DNA of 64,000 nucleotides from CAVZYN01 sp963779515 (GTDB lineage Bacteria; Pseudomonadota; Alphaproteobacteria; Rhizobiales; Hyphomicrobiaceae): assembly GCA_963779515.1 (NCBI GenBank), contig CAVZYN010000018.1, forward strand, positions 310,001 to 374,000, given 5' to 3'. Made by a program: the position numbers and the translations under genes. A model generated the notes under the pieces. It made no database searches. It had not been told where the DNA came from and was given only the letters and a program-made list of their open reading frames with translations. Below, in pieces: positions 41,493 to 51,137 of this stretch. Numbering within the stretch: position 1 is the first letter of the stretch; each line of letters begins with the position of its first letter.

Positions 41493-44400
41493 ACGTTTCA
41501 GCTTGGTCGATCCGGCATCCTGTTCCCTCGCTCGTCCTGTTCATGGTGCTGATGGCGCTCGGCATCATGAGCTTCAAGCAGCTCCCGATCACGCGTTTTC
41601 CCAACATCGACGTGCCGATCGTGCAGGTGCGCATCACCCAAGTCGGCGCGGCCCCGTCCGAACTCGAAACCCAAGTCACCAAGAAGATCGAGGACGCTGT
41701 CGCGGGCGTCAACGGCGTCAAGCACATCACCTCGACGATCACCGAAGGCCAGTCTTTGAACGTCATCGAGTTCCGGATGGAGATCAATCCGGATCGCGCC
41801 TTGAACGACGTCAAGGACGCGATCGCCCGCGTGCGGTCGGATCTGCCACGCACCGTCGAGGAACCGATCGTCTCACGCCTCGACATCGAAGGGCTGCCGA
41901 TCGTCACCTACGCCGCGAGCGCGCCGGGCATGACGCCTGAGCAGATCTCATGGTTCGTCGATGATGTCGTTGTCCGCGCGCTGCAAGGCGTGAAGGGCGT
42001 CGGCGCCATCGAACGCGTCGGCGGCGTCGAGCGCGAAATCCGCATCGTGCTTGATGCGGACCGGCTGAACTCGTTCGGGATCACCGCGGGCGACGTCAAT
42101 CGCCAAGTGCGAGCGACCAACATTGATCTTGCCGGCGGCCGTGGCGAGATTGGTGGCCGCGAACAGGCGATCCGCACGCTCGCCAGCAAGGAAACGCTCG
42201 AGCAGTTGGCGGCGACCACCATCACGCTGCCGCGTGGCCGCAAGGTGCGGCTCGATCAGCTCGGCGCCATCGTCGATACCTACGCCGAGCCGCGCGCCTA
42301 CGCGACGCTCGACAAGCAGCCCGTCGTTGCCTTCTCGATCACGCGCTCCAAAGGCGCGAGCGACACGGTCGTGTCGGCCGCCGTGGATAAGGCGATCAAG
42401 GACCTCAATCAACAGCATCCCGACGTCCGCATGTCGATCATCGACACCACGACGACCGCCGTGCGGGGCGCCTACGACTCGACCATGCAGACGATGCTCG
42501 AAGGGGCGGTGCTCGCCATCCTCGTCGTGCTCGTGTTCCTGCGTGATTGGCGCGCGACGCTCATCACCGCGATCGCGCTGCCGTTGTCCATCGTCCCAGC
42601 CTACTGGGTGATGGAATCGCTCGGATTCTCGCTCAATCTCGTGACGTTGCTGGCGATCACGATCGCGACCGGGATCCTGGTCGACGACGCCATCGTCGAG
42701 ATCGAGAATATTGTCCGCCACCAGCGCATGGGCAAATCAGCCTATCGCGCCGCCCTCGAGGCCGCCGACGAAATCGGCCTCGCGGTGATGGCCATCACCT
42801 TGACGATCATTGCGGTGTTCACGCCGGTAAGCTTCATGAGTGGCGTCGCTGGCCAATACTTCAAGCAGTTCGGCCTCACCGTCGCGATATCCGTATTCTT
42901 CTCGCTGCTGGTCGCACGGCTCATCACGCCCATGCTCGCGGCCTACTTCATGCGCCCCTCGGGACATGAAGAGAAAGAGCCGCGCTGGTTGCGTGGCTAC
43001 ACCCGCCTCGTCAGTTGGTCCGCGCGCCACCGCTTCCTGACGGTTTTTCTGGGACTGGTGATCTTCGCGGGCTCGATTGGCTCGTTCTTCCTGCTTCCGT
43101 CGGCGTTCCTGCCGCAGGAAGACAATGCGCGCGCGCTCATGGCGGTCGAATTGCCGCCCGGCACGCGGCTTGAGGAGACCCGCCGCGTCACCAACGAGAT
43201 CTCCGACCGCATCAAGCGCCGTCCAGAGGTCGAAAGCGTCTTCGTGACGGGTGGCCGCGTGCTTGGGTCTGGCGCGGAAGTCCGCAAGGCGACATTCACC
43301 GTCAATCTCGTGCCCAAAGCCAACCGCAAGAAGTCGCAGTCCGAGATTTCTGAAGAGATCGGCGCCGATCTGGCGTCCGTTCCGGATATCCGCTTCTGGT
43401 TGTTGCGTGACAACGGTCAGCGCGGCTTCCAGCTCGTGGTCTCGGGCCGCGACAGCGCGGCGCTCAACAAGACGGCGGCCGATCTGACAAGCCAATCGAA
43501 GCGGATCTTCGACAAGAACGGCAATCCGTTGCTGAGCAATCTGGTCTCGACCGCCGAACTTGACCGCCCGGAGCTGCGCGTCATCCCGAAAACCGATCTG
43601 GCCGCCGAACTCGGCATCTCGACCGATATGATCTCGGAAGCGGTGCGCATCGCGACCATCGGCGATGTCGGCGCCAACCTCGCCAAGTTCAATGTCGATG
43701 ATCGTCAAGTCCCGATCCGCATTCAGCTGGACGAGAAGGCCCGCGCCGATCGCCAGGTCATCGAAAGCCTCAAGATCACCACCGCCGCAGGCGCTGCGGT
43801 TCCACTGGCGCTCGTGGCCGGCTTCGAATTCGGTCAAGGTCCGACCGCGATTGATCGCTACGACCGTCAGCGGCGCGTCCTGATCGGCGGTGATCTCGTC
43901 GGCAGCACGCCGTTGGGCCAGGCGCTCGGCGAGGTGATGGCGCAGCCGGCGGCCAAGTCGTTGCCGCCCGGCGTCGAAATCAAGCAGTTCGGCGACGCCG
44001 AAATCATGAAAGAGGTGTTCGAGAGCTTCGCCAAGGCGATGGCTGCCGGCATCATGATGGTGTTCTCGGTGCTTGTGCTGTTGTTCGGCTCGTTCCTGCA
44101 GCCGATCACGATCCTGTTCTCGCTGCCGTTGTCGGTTGGCGGTGCGATCGTCGCGTTGGCGATCACCAATCAGCCGGTCAGTTTGCCGGTCGTCATCGGC
44201 ATCCTGATGCTAATGGGGATCGTCACCAAGAACGCGATCATGCTCGTCGATTTCGCGGTCGAACAGATCGCCAAGGGCATGAACCGGACCGAAGCAATCG
44301 TCGATGCCGGCCGCAAGCGCGCGCGTCCCATCGTCATGACCACCATCGCGATGGTGGGTGGCATGATCCCGGCGGCGATCAATGCCGGCTCCGGCGGCGA

Positions 44401-44752
44401 GTTCCGCGTGCCGATGGCCGTAGCCGTGATCGGCGGTCTCATTTCCTCGACGTTGCTGTCGCTTGTCTTCGTGCCCGCTGTGTTTCTGGTGATGGACGAC
44501 ATCGCACGCGTCACGTGGCGGATCTTCGGCCGCTTCGTCGGCGCAACCGATGAGCCCGATGTCACAGCACCAACTCACGGGCCAGCGCAAGGGCTAGCGC
44601 ACGGGCCAGTTCAAGGGCCAGCGCAAGGGCAAGCTTCGACGATGCCGACACCGTCCGCAGCGCAAGTCGCCTCGATGGTCGTGCTTCAACAGCCGCCGGT
44701 GCGGCCCGACTCGAAGGCCGATCCAATCCAGCGGCCGATCGCGGCAGAATAA
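41489..44752 (+). CDS. RND multidrug efflux permease (HAE1 type)
   Basis: 1087 residues. The start is MNVSAWSIRHPVPSLVLFMV. It shows the two-repeat RND plan with LVTLLAITIATGILVDDAIV, ENIVRHQRMGKSAY, and a second set of helices (VVIGILMLMGIVTKNAIMLV, RPIVMTTIAMVGGMIPAAIN). The proton-relay Asp pair region is GILVDDAIVE. It exports hydrophobic compounds using the proton gradient. The C-terminal 40 residues hold a repeated H-G-P-A/V-Q-G motif that is not part of the fold. Confidence 0.95.
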   Translation: MNVSAWSIRHPVPSLVLFMVLMALGIMSFKQLPITRFPNIDVPIVQVRITQVGAAPSELETQVTKKIEDAVAGVNGVKHITSTITEGQSLNVIEFRMEINPDRALNDVKDAIARVRSDLPRTVEEPIVSRLDIEGLPIVTYAASAPGMTPEQISWFVDDVVVRALQGVKGVGAIERVGGVEREIRIVLDADRLNSFGITAGDVNRQVRATNIDLAGGRGEIGGREQAIRTLASKETLEQLAATTITLPRGRKVRLDQLGAIVDTYAEPRAYATLDKQPVVAFSITRSKGASDTVVSAAVDKAIKDLNQQHPDVRMSIIDTTTTAVRGAYDSTMQTMLEGAVLAILVVLVFLRDWRATLITAIALPLSIVPAYWVMESLGFSLNLVTLLAITIATGILVDDAIVEIENIVRHQRMGKSAYRAALEAADEIGLAVMAITLTIIAVFTPVSFMSGVAGQYFKQFGLTVAISVFFSLLVARLITPMLAAYFMRPSGHEEKEPRWLRGYTRLVSWSARHRFLTVFLGLVIFAGSIGSFFLLPSAFLPQEDNARALMAVELPPGTRLEETRRVTNEISDRIKRRPEVESVFVTGGRVLGSGAEVRKATFTVNLVPKANRKKSQSEISEEIGADLASVPDIRFWLLRDNGQRGFQLVVSGRDSAALNKTAADLTSQSKRIFDKNGNPLLSNLVSTAELDRPELRVIPKTDLAAELGISTDMISEAVRIATIGDVGANLAKFNVDDRQVPIRIQLDEKARADRQVIESLKITTAAGAAVPLALVAGFEFGQGPTAIDRYDRQRRVLIGGDLVGSTPLGQALGEVMAQPAAKSLPPGVEIKQFGDAEIMKEVFESFAKAMAAGIMMVFSVLVLLFGSFLQPITILFSLPLSVGGAIVALAITNQPVSLPVVIGILMLMGIVTKNAIMLVDFAVEQIAKGMNRTEAIVDAGRKRARPIVMTTIAMVGGMIPAAINAGSGGEFRVPMAVAVIGGLISSTLLSLVFVPAVFLVMDDIARVTWRIFGRFVGATDEPDVTAPTHGPAQGLAHGPVQGPAQGQASTMPTPSAAQVASMVVLQQPPVRPDSKADPIQRPIAAE
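44572..44640 (+). repeat. Short repeats in the pump C-terminus
   Basis: About five imperfect copies of a 12-nt unit (GGGCCAGCGCAA) encode HGPAQG/LAHGPVQG-like peptides just before the end of the permease gene. Confidence 0.5.
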
Positions 44753-44892
44753 CGCGCTGCGATCCACCACGCGTGGACACATCAGTTAGCTGCAGCCGGC
44801 GGAAATCCGAGATGCGGCCGCTGGTTGCGCCATGGGCGTGTACGGCTTACATGTACCCGACGGCCGATCCTGGCCCTTGGAGGATCCCCCCA

Positions 44893-46080
44893 ATGTTTGA
44901 CGCACGTTCCCTACTCGAAGGTCTGATGCGGGGCGCAGCTCCCCAACAGCAACAACCCCAAGGCGGCGGTGGTCTCGGTGATCTCCTCGGCAAGATGATG
45001 GGCGGAGCCGGCCAGCAGCAAGGGCAGGCCGGTGGCGGCGGCATGGAAGAAATGCTGCGCAAGATGATGGCGGGTGCCGGTGGTCAGCAAGGTGGCCAGC
45101 AAGCCGGCGGACAAGCAGGTCAAGGCGGCGGCATTGAAGACATGCTGCGCAAGATGATGGCCGGTGCCGGTGGCCAGCAAGGAGGCCAGCAAGGCCAGCA
45201 GGCCGGCGGTCAAGGCGGCGGCATGGGCAGCATGGAAGACATGTTGCGCAAGATGATGCCTGGCGCTGGCGGACAAGGCCAAGCTGGCGGCCAAGGCGGC
45301 GGACAGCAGGCGGGCGCGCAAGGCGGCGGCGGCTTGATGGACATCCTCGGTCAAGTGCTTGGACAAGCGACCTCGGGCGTCAAGGAAGTCGCGGGCCGCG
45401 CCGATCAAGCGACCGGTGCCTCGGAGCGCATGCGTCAGGCCACCGGCCAATCGCCGGATGACATGATGGCCAAGCTGAAAGAGTTGATCGCGCAGAACCA
45501 GCTCGGCGCGGCCGCGACCGCTGGCGGTCTCGGCGCCGCTGTGCTTGGCACGAAGACGGGCCGCGCGCTCGCTGGCAGCGCCGTGCGGATCGGCGGTCTC
45601 GCGCTGATTGGCGGTCTCGCATACAAAGCGATGCAGAACTGGCAAGCCGGCCGTCCGCTGATCACGGGCGCCGACGCTCAAGTCGCGGCAGCGCCCTCGG
45701 GCACCGGCTACGAAGCCAATGCGGTCACGCAGGATTCAGCCATCCTCTACATCCGTGGCATGATCGCCGCCGCGGCCGCCGACGGCCGTATCGACGAGCG
45801 TGAGCAGCAGAAGATCATGGGCAGCCTCAAGCAGGCTGGCATGGATCGTCACGCGGAGGAATTCCTCGCCAACGAGCTCAACAATCCGGCCGGCGTCGAC
45901 GATCTCGTCCGCGCCGTGAAGACAGAGCAGGAAGCCGTACAGTTGTTTACGGCCGCGCGCATCGCCGTCGACATCGACAACCAGCAGGAGAACGACTTCC
46001 TGGTCGGTCTCGCCCAGGGTCTCGGCATGAGCCAGGAACTGGTCCAGCACATCGACGCCGCGGCCAGCGCCGCAGCCTGA
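44893..46080 (+). CDS. TerB/DUF533-family protein with Gly/Gln-rich repeats
   Basis: 395 residues from ATG 44893 (GGAGGATC upstream). The N-terminal half has three imperfect repeats containing EEMLRKMM, EDMLRKMM and EDMLRKMM, separated by Gly/Gln-rich linkers (about residues 45-140). A central hydrophobic stretch (GLGAAVLGTKTGRALAGSAV, RIGGLALIGGLAYKAMQNWQ) precedes a C-terminal TerB-like helical domain (LYIRGMIAAAAADGRIDERE to LGMSQELVQHIDAA). It resembles DUF533/YebE proteins, possibly inner-membrane associated. Function unknown. Confidence 0.85.
   Translation: MFDARSLLEGLMRGAAPQQQQPQGGGGLGDLLGKMMGGAGQQQGQAGGGGMEEMLRKMMAGAGGQQGGQQAGGQAGQGGGIEDMLRKMMAGAGGQQGGQQGQQAGGQGGGMGSMEDMLRKMMPGAGGQGQAGGQGGGQQAGAQGGGGLMDILGQVLGQATSGVKEVAGRADQATGASERMRQATGQSPDDMMAKLKELIAQNQLGAAATAGGLGAAVLGTKTGRALAGSAVRIGGLALIGGLAYKAMQNWQAGRPLITGADAQVAAAPSGTGYEANAVTQDSAILYIRGMIAAAAADGRIDEREQQKIMGSLKQAGMDRHAEEFLANELNNPAGVDDLVRAVKTEQEAVQLFTAARIAVDIDNQQENDFLVGLAQGLGMSQELVQHIDAAASAAA
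45033..45300 (+). repeat. Three imperfect 93-99-nt repeats in the TerB-family gene
   Basis: Copies centre on the segment coding MEEMLRKMM/IEDMLRKMM/MEDMLRKMM and its Gly/Gln-rich linker. The DNA copies are similar enough to recombine, so the gene may vary in length. Confidence 0.7.
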
Positions 46081-46095
46081 TCGGCAAAAAAACAC

Positions 46096-46126
46096 AAAAG
46101 GCCAGATCTCCGGATCTGGCCTTTTT
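46096..46126. terminator. Bidirectional terminator
   Basis: AAAAGGCCAGATC-TCCG-GATCTGGCCTTTTT, a 13-bp stem with T runs on both strands. It ends both the TerB-family gene and the convergent exporter operon. Confidence 0.9.
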
Positions 46127-46150
46127 CTATTGTGCATTGACCGCGCGGGA

Positions 46151-47311
46151 TCAGTTCGCTTTGGTCGCCGGCGCCGCCTGCGAGTTCGCCGTCGAGTCCG
46201 GCTTGACGAAGACGTCGACGCGCATGCCCGACAACAGCGCCGGGCGTCCGTCGAGTTCGATCATCACTTCCAGCACATCGACGTCTGTTGGTTTGCGCGG
46301 TCCCTTCGCGCTAATCCGCGACGATCCGAGCGCCTGCGCCACCGAGGTGATTTTGCCCTCGAACGACTTGCCCGGGAACGCATCCGAGCGGATCACGGTC
46401 TGCTGGCCGAGGCGGATCTTCCCCGCGTCACGCTCTTCGATCTCCGTGCGCACCTGGAACTTCGACGTATCTCCGAACGCGAGCATCGGTGCCTCTGGTG
46501 ACGGCACCGCGCTTTCGCCGACCTTGGCATAGATCTGCAGCACGCTGCCGTTGACCGGCGCCCGCACGCGCGCCCGATCGAGGGCTGCATCCGCGAGCGC
46601 CACCTCCGCCCGTGCCGCCGAAAGCGAGGCATCGAGCCGCAGTACGCTGTTGCCGTTGTCGATGATGGGAAGCCGGCGAACGGTCGCGCGCGTCGCCTCG
46701 ACGCGTTCGCGCGCAATGCGCACCGTCTCTCTCGCGCGCTGCACTTCGTCATCCTTGGCACCGCCAGTGCGCCGCGCCTTGAACAGCCGGTCGAACTCGG
46801 TACGCGTCACCGCCAGCACGCGCTCCGCGGTGTAGGCCGCATCTTCCGCGTTCCGGCGATCCTGCTGCACCTTTGTCAACGTATCCTTCTCTTGATCGCG
46901 ATCACGCCGGCGCACGGACGCTTCCGCCTCCGCTGCCGCGACCCGCGCCAACAACTCGTCGTCCTCGATGCGCACGAGCGGATCGCCAGCAACCACCGTT
47001 TCCGTCACGCTCACGAGGATCTCAGCAACTCGTCCGGGCATCTGCGCGGCAAGACGCAGTTCGCCGCCGAGCGGTTCGACCCGTCCTGGCGCCGACGTCA
47101 ACCACTCTGTCTTCGTGGCCGTCACCGGTGCGGCGGTCTGCGCCGTCGATCCCGTCACGATCGCCGAAGGCGCTGTCGGCTTTGCCGGCTCCGCGGTGTT
47201 ACTCACCGCCGGGCCCACGAGCTTCAGGTAGCGCGGCACCGCGTAACCGACTCCGATCGCGGCCACCGCTGCCAGGAGCAGCGGTCCGAACGAGAATTGA
47301 TCTTTAGACAT
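46151..47311 (-). CDS. HlyD/DevB-type membrane fusion protein of an ABC exporter
   Basis: 386 residues from ATG 47311. A membrane anchor (LLLAAVAAIGVGYAVPRYL) is followed by a lipoyl half (GGELRLAAQMPGRVAEILVS), a long coiled hairpin (VAAAEAEASVRRRDRDQEKD to about 200) and a barrel. It is the third gene of an ATPase-permease-adaptor operon resembling DevABC/MacAB, probably exporting a lipid or peptide across the envelope. Start overlaps the ATPase stop. Confidence 0.88.
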   Translation of the reverse strand: MSKDQFSFGPLLLAAVAAIGVGYAVPRYLKLVGPAVSNTAEPAKPTAPSAIVTGSTAQTAAPVTATKTEWLTSAPGRVEPLGGELRLAAQMPGRVAEILVSVTETVVAGDPLVRIEDDELLARVAAAEAEASVRRRDRDQEKDTLTKVQQDRRNAEDAAYTAERVLAVTRTEFDRLFKARRTGGAKDDEVQRARETVRIARERVEATRATVRRLPIIDNGNSVLRLDASLSAARAEVALADAALDRARVRAPVNGSVLQIYAKVGESAVPSPEAPMLAFGDTSKFQVRTEIEERDAGKIRLGQQTVIRSDAFPGKSFEGKITSVAQALGSSRISAKGPRKPTDVDVLEVMIELDGRPALLSGMRVDVFVKPDSTANSQAAPATKAN

Positions 47312-48056
47312 TGGCTTTCCGTTTCCTGTCTTGTGCCAACTTATGGATCGTATCAACGCCTTCCGGCGGACCTTCGTCGCCGACGATCAGGCCGTCTTCG
47401 ATCTTCAAGATGCGTTGCGCATACGGGATCGTTCGCGGATCGTGCGTCACCGCGAGCACCGCCCGGCTCTTGTCTTTCGCGATCTCGGCCAACAGCGTCA
47501 TGACCGATTGACCGTTCTCGCTGTCGAGCGCGGCCGTGGGCTCGTCCGCCAGGATAACCGACGGCGAGCCCGCGAGCGCGCGCGCCACCGCAACGCGCTG
47601 CTGCTCCCCGCCCGACAGGTTGGCTGGATACGAGCGAAGTTTGTGCGCGAGCCCGACCTGATGCAGCGCGCGTTGCGCCCGCACCGTAGCATCCGACCCC
47701 CGATCGCCACGCACATCGAGCGCCACCCTGACGTTTTCCTCCGCCGTCAGCGTCGGAAACAAGTTGTAGGACTGAAAAATGAAGCCGATGTGCTTGCGCC
47801 GCAGCAGCGCCAGTTCCTCGACCGAGTAGTCCGACGTATCGTGACCGGCGACGGTCAGCGTTCCCTCGGTCGGCGTCAGAATGCAGCCCAGGATCGACAG
47901 CAGTGTCGTCTTGCCGGAGCCCGACGGCCCCATCAGCAGCGTCAACTCGCCAGCATGAAGCTCGAGGCCGACGCCTTTCAGCGCACGCACCTTGCCGGCT
48001 CCGCTGCCGAGTTCCTTGACGATGTTACGGGCTTCGAGAACGATCTGTCCGGTCAT
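47304..48056 (-). CDS. ABC transporter ATP-binding protein (DevA/MacB type)
   Basis: 250 residues from ATG 48056, overlapping the permease stop. Walker A is LLMGPSGSGKTTLLSILGC, the signature NLSGGEQQRVAVARAL and Walker B VILADEPTAALDSENG, with the Q-loop GFIFQSYNLFPTLTAEENVR. It energises the two-domain permease next to it. Confidence 0.95.
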   Translation of the reverse strand: MTGQIVLEARNIVKELGSGAGKVRALKGVGLELHAGELTLLMGPSGSGKTTLLSILGCILTPTEGTLTVAGHDTSDYSVEELALLRRKHIGFIFQSYNLFPTLTAEENVRVALDVRGDRGSDATVRAQRALHQVGLAHKLRSYPANLSGGEQQRVAVARALAGSPSVILADEPTAALDSENGQSVMTLLAEIAKDKSRAVLAVTHDPRTIPYAQRILKIEDGLIVGDEGPPEGVDTIHKLAQDRKRKANV

Positions 48057-49180
48057 CGATTGAATACCATCGCTGGATCGAGCTTGGTGACTTTCGCGAT
48101 CGCCGAGATCGCCGAAATGGCGCACATTGCGATCGTCAACGCAAACAGCGTGGCCGCAAGTCCGGGTGTCATGAGAATGGGCAGCGCCGTGTTCCGGCTC
48201 GCCCAGACGATCGACATCGCGATCGTCATGCCGAGCAGATACCCGAGCACCGCCGACAATGCCGCTTGCAACAGAATAACTTTGTAGATGTAACCCGACG
48301 ACGATCCAAGCGCCCGTAGCGTTGCAAATTCGTTCAAATGATCCTTCGTGCTCGAGTAGAGCGTCTGCGCGACGATAACCGTGCCGACAACGAGACCGAG
48401 AACAGCGCCGCCGAGCAGCGCGACACCCGCCCCTGTCGCAAACAGCCAGTGGTTGAGGCTGCGCTGGCGGAATTCAGCTTTGGTGAGCACCTCGCCGTCT
48501 GGCACCTTCTTGCGCAATTCATCGCGCACGGTGATGGCGTCCGCCCCTGGTTGCAGCTTGACCAGCACGTACGTGATCATGTCGGACGGCATGTTGAGCA
48601 CCGACCGCGCACGATTGAGCGTTGTGAACACAAACGGCGTAACCGTAAACGATCGTATGCCCTCGGTGAGTGCGCTGATCCGCACGCGGGATTGCCGGAC
48701 CTGCGCCGTATCGCCGATGCCTTTGACGTCGAGTTCGGCAAGATACGTGCGATCGATCACAACGGCGTCGCGCGTATTGAGAGCGGCGAGGTCGCCATCG
48801 ACGATGTCCCAAGGCGCAAGCCCGCCGTCCTCGATATCCGATCCGATGATGACGGCAAGCGTCGATCCACCGCTCGGCTTTTTCCAGTCGGTGAACGAGG
48901 CGATCAGGGGAATCGCGTTGGCGACGCCCGGCGTGGAGAGGGCCGCATATTTTTCGCGGCCGCTGATCGGTTGCGCCTCCTCGAAATTCTTCGTCCCGTA
49001 GGCCATCACCCAGATGTCGCCGTCGGCGCGCTCGATCATCGAGGTGATCATTTTGCGCGCCCCCATGTAGAGACCGAGCTGCACGGCGACGAGAACGATC
49101 GAGAACAAGATGCCGATCAACGTCACCGCAAGCCGGACGCGGTCATGGAACAGATTTCGGAACGCCAGCGTGAAAGTCAT
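48053..49180 (-). CDS. ABC transporter permease, FtsX/MacB-like (DevC type)
   Basis: 375 residues from ATG 49180. It starts MTFTLAFRNLFHDRVRLAVT with the first helix LIGILFSIVLVAVQLGLYMG. A large periplasmic domain (about 45-260) follows, then helices near the C-terminus (LFATGAGVALLGGAVLGLVV, ALSAVLGYLLGMTIAMSIVW, ALTIAMCAISAISAI). Such permeases act mechanically with an adaptor and outer-membrane channel rather than as a classical channel. First gene of the exporter operon. Confidence 0.92.
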   Translation of the reverse strand: MTFTLAFRNLFHDRVRLAVTLIGILFSIVLVAVQLGLYMGARKMITSMIERADGDIWVMAYGTKNFEEAQPISGREKYAALSTPGVANAIPLIASFTDWKKPSGGSTLAVIIGSDIEDGGLAPWDIVDGDLAALNTRDAVVIDRTYLAELDVKGIGDTAQVRQSRVRISALTEGIRSFTVTPFVFTTLNRARSVLNMPSDMITYVLVKLQPGADAITVRDELRKKVPDGEVLTKAEFRQRSLNHWLFATGAGVALLGGAVLGLVVGTVIVAQTLYSSTKDHLNEFATLRALGSSSGYIYKVILLQAALSAVLGYLLGMTIAMSIVWASRNTALPILMTPGLAATLFALTIAMCAISAISAIAKVTKLDPAMVFNR

Positions 49181-49525
49181 GTTTACGCAGTACCTGCTTG
49201 TTGTGCGGCGAGCTCGCAACGGCGCGAAAACGCGCAAATCCACACTGTTGGCACAAAGTGGCCAGAGCGTGCTCACCGGCGTGCCCACCAGTTGCCTACC
49301 CTGGATCGCCAGCCCGCCGACGTTTTGCTGCTTATAGCGAGAAATGGCACGGCAAGGTCAACCCACGCCGATCACGGTAAAGCCGATGCGCGTCACTGGA
49401 GCGCAGTGGGACGGCGCCAACACACGATTGTGATCTGCTCGTTAACCGATCGCCGCAGTCTTGCGAGACCTTCATGCCCTTGATGTCGCAAGAGAGAAGT
49501 CCGGATGACCGAAGAGAGGTGTTGT
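49181..49525. other. Intergenic region between exporter and DUF2147 genes
   Basis: 345 bp between divergently oriented genes. Probable promoters for both directions; no gene or clear motif found. Confidence 0.3.
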
Positions 49526-50089
49526 ATGCGTAAATTGTTCTCTGCGTTCACTCGTCTTTCGCGCCTGCAGTCATATGGCGTGCTCGTCGTACTAGCCGCG
49601 AGCGCGACCGGCGTGGTCGCGCAAGGGCTGCTTCCGCAAGGTGCCGCCCCGCAAGCACCAGCAGCGCGGACAGCGGCGCTCGATGTTGCCGGCGTATGGA
49701 TCGACCACTCGGGTCAAGGCGCCGTTGAGATCGCCCAATGCGGTCCGAGCGTTTGCGGCCGGGTGTTCTGGATCCGCGAGCCCGTCGATCCAACCGGCCG
49801 GCCGATCACCGATCAGCGCAACCCCGATCAGGCCAAGCGCGGCTCGCCCATATGCGGTCTTCAGATCATTGGTGAGCTGAAGCGGCAGCCGAACGGCGCG
49901 TGGGATGGCGGCTGGATTTACAACCCGGAAGATGGCGGCCGCTTCAGCGTCGAGCTGCAATTGCGCAACCGCGACCAACTGCAAGTGGTCGGCTACGCCG
50001 GGATCAAGTTGCTCGGCCAAACTTTCGTTTGGAAGCGCGCGCCCGCCAACTTGGCGAAGTGCGATTTGCAGGCAAAGCGCGCGATTTAG
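49526..50089 (+). CDS. Secreted DUF2147-family protein
   Basis: 187 residues from ATG 49526 (GAGGTGTTGT upstream; an in-frame ATG 21 nt earlier is possible). The signal is VLVVLAASATGVVAQGLL. The DUF2147 core reads DVAGVWIDHSGQGAVEIAQC, PDQAKRGSPICGLQIIGELK and DGGRFSVELQLRNRDQLQVV. The fold is a beta-barrel of unknown role, likely periplasmic. Several Cys could form disulfides. Confidence 0.88.
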   Translation: MRKLFSAFTRLSRLQSYGVLVVLAASATGVVAQGLLPQGAAPQAPAARTAALDVAGVWIDHSGQGAVEIAQCGPSVCGRVFWIREPVDPTGRPITDQRNPDQAKRGSPICGLQIIGELKRQPNGAWDGGWIYNPEDGGRFSVELQLRNRDQLQVVGYAGIKLLGQTFVWKRAPANLAKCDLQAKRAI

Positions 50090-50107
50090 TGATCGCGCCG
50101 CGATTGC

Positions 50108-50998
50108 TCACCGGTTGGAGCCGCCCTCGGCAGCTTGCTCGGCTGTGACGGACGGCGCGCGCGCCTCAATTACCCGCGCCTCGGCCCAGCGTGTGAACTG
50201 CAGCATGCGCTCGTAGACGAGGTGCCGCTGCTGATCGAGCGTGACGATGTGGTAGCTGTCGTCGAGGACCAGCGTGTCGACGAGGCCACCGAGGTGGCGT
50301 TCGAGATATTGTGCGTTCTTGAGGCTTGCCATGTCGTCGTCGCGCGGGTGCACGATGAGTGCCGGCTGGCGGATGCTCGAGAGGCCGCGCTTCTTCACGC
50401 GATCGACAAGCGCGTTCATGTTGGCCATCGAGCGTAGCGGCGTCGCAAACACGCCGGCGTCGCCACTGTGGCCACTCTGCATGCTTTTGACGACGAACGC
50501 CCGCACGCGCTCGTTCTTGATGCCGTACGGCTCGTGCTCCGGCAGGGAAATCTCGAGCGGAATAGGCGTTGGGCGCGCCCATCGCATCAGGAACGAATGC
50601 CAGGGCATCGACCAGCCGTCGAGCTTCAGCGTCGGTGCAAGAAGGAGGAGGCCGTGCACGGCACGCGGCCGGCTCTGAGCGAGATGCAAGGCGAGGATCG
50701 CGCCCATGGAGAGGCCGCCAGCGAGGATAACGTCGCAGTGCTCGGCGAGTTTGTCATGCGCGGCTTCGACGCTCGCAACCCACTGCGGCCATGTCGAGAG
50801 CCGCAATTCTTCCGGAGTGCCGCAATGCCCCGCCAGCTGGCAACAGTAGACGGTGTACCCGGCGCGCGCGAGACCCTGCGCGACAAACCGAAGCTCGACC
50901 GGCGTGCCGCCGAGGCCGTGGATGAGCAGGATACCCGTGCGTCCGCCGGGAATGAACTGGCTCCGGTCGATGGCCAGGGCTTTATTGTTATGATCCAT
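50108..50998 (-). CDS. Alpha/beta-hydrolase (esterase/lysophospholipase type)
   Basis: 296 residues. ATG 50998 is preferred; a GTG start 24 nt upstream is also possible. GILLIHGLGGTPVELRFVAQ carries the oxyanion loop, and the nucleophile is in AGGLSMGAILALHLAQ. Asp in LIVHPRDDDMA and His in LDDSYHIVTLDQ complete the triad. It resembles serine carboxylesterases of the Est30/lysophospholipase class. It lies downstream of a class III aminotransferase gene and may be co-transcribed. Confidence 0.88.
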   Translation of the reverse strand: MDHNNKALAIDRSQFIPGGRTGILLIHGLGGTPVELRFVAQGLARAGYTVYCCQLAGHCGTPEELRLSTWPQWVASVEAAHDKLAEHCDVILAGGLSMGAILALHLAQSRPRAVHGLLLLAPTLKLDGWSMPWHSFLMRWARPTPIPLEISLPEHEPYGIKNERVRAFVVKSMQSGHSGDAGVFATPLRSMANMNALVDRVKKRGLSSIRQPALIVHPRDDDMASLKNAQYLERHLGGLVDTLVLDDSYHIVTLDQQRHLVYERMLQFTRWAEARVIEARAPSVTAEQAAEGGSNR

Positions 50999-51137
50999 GT
51001 CTCTAGAGACGCTTTCTATCACGCAACGCGAACACCCGGACGTTTTAGACGCGACCCTTAGGCCGCGCTAGAGAAAAGCGCGGGCAGCGTCCGGTCGCGC
51101 TGGCGTTTTCATTCAAATGCGCGTCATCCCAAGGCCA

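Noticed and set aside
42737..43837. 366-residue minus-strand frame inside the RND pump
   Set aside because: It is a shadow of the pump gene; the composition is not protein-like and it has no promoter.
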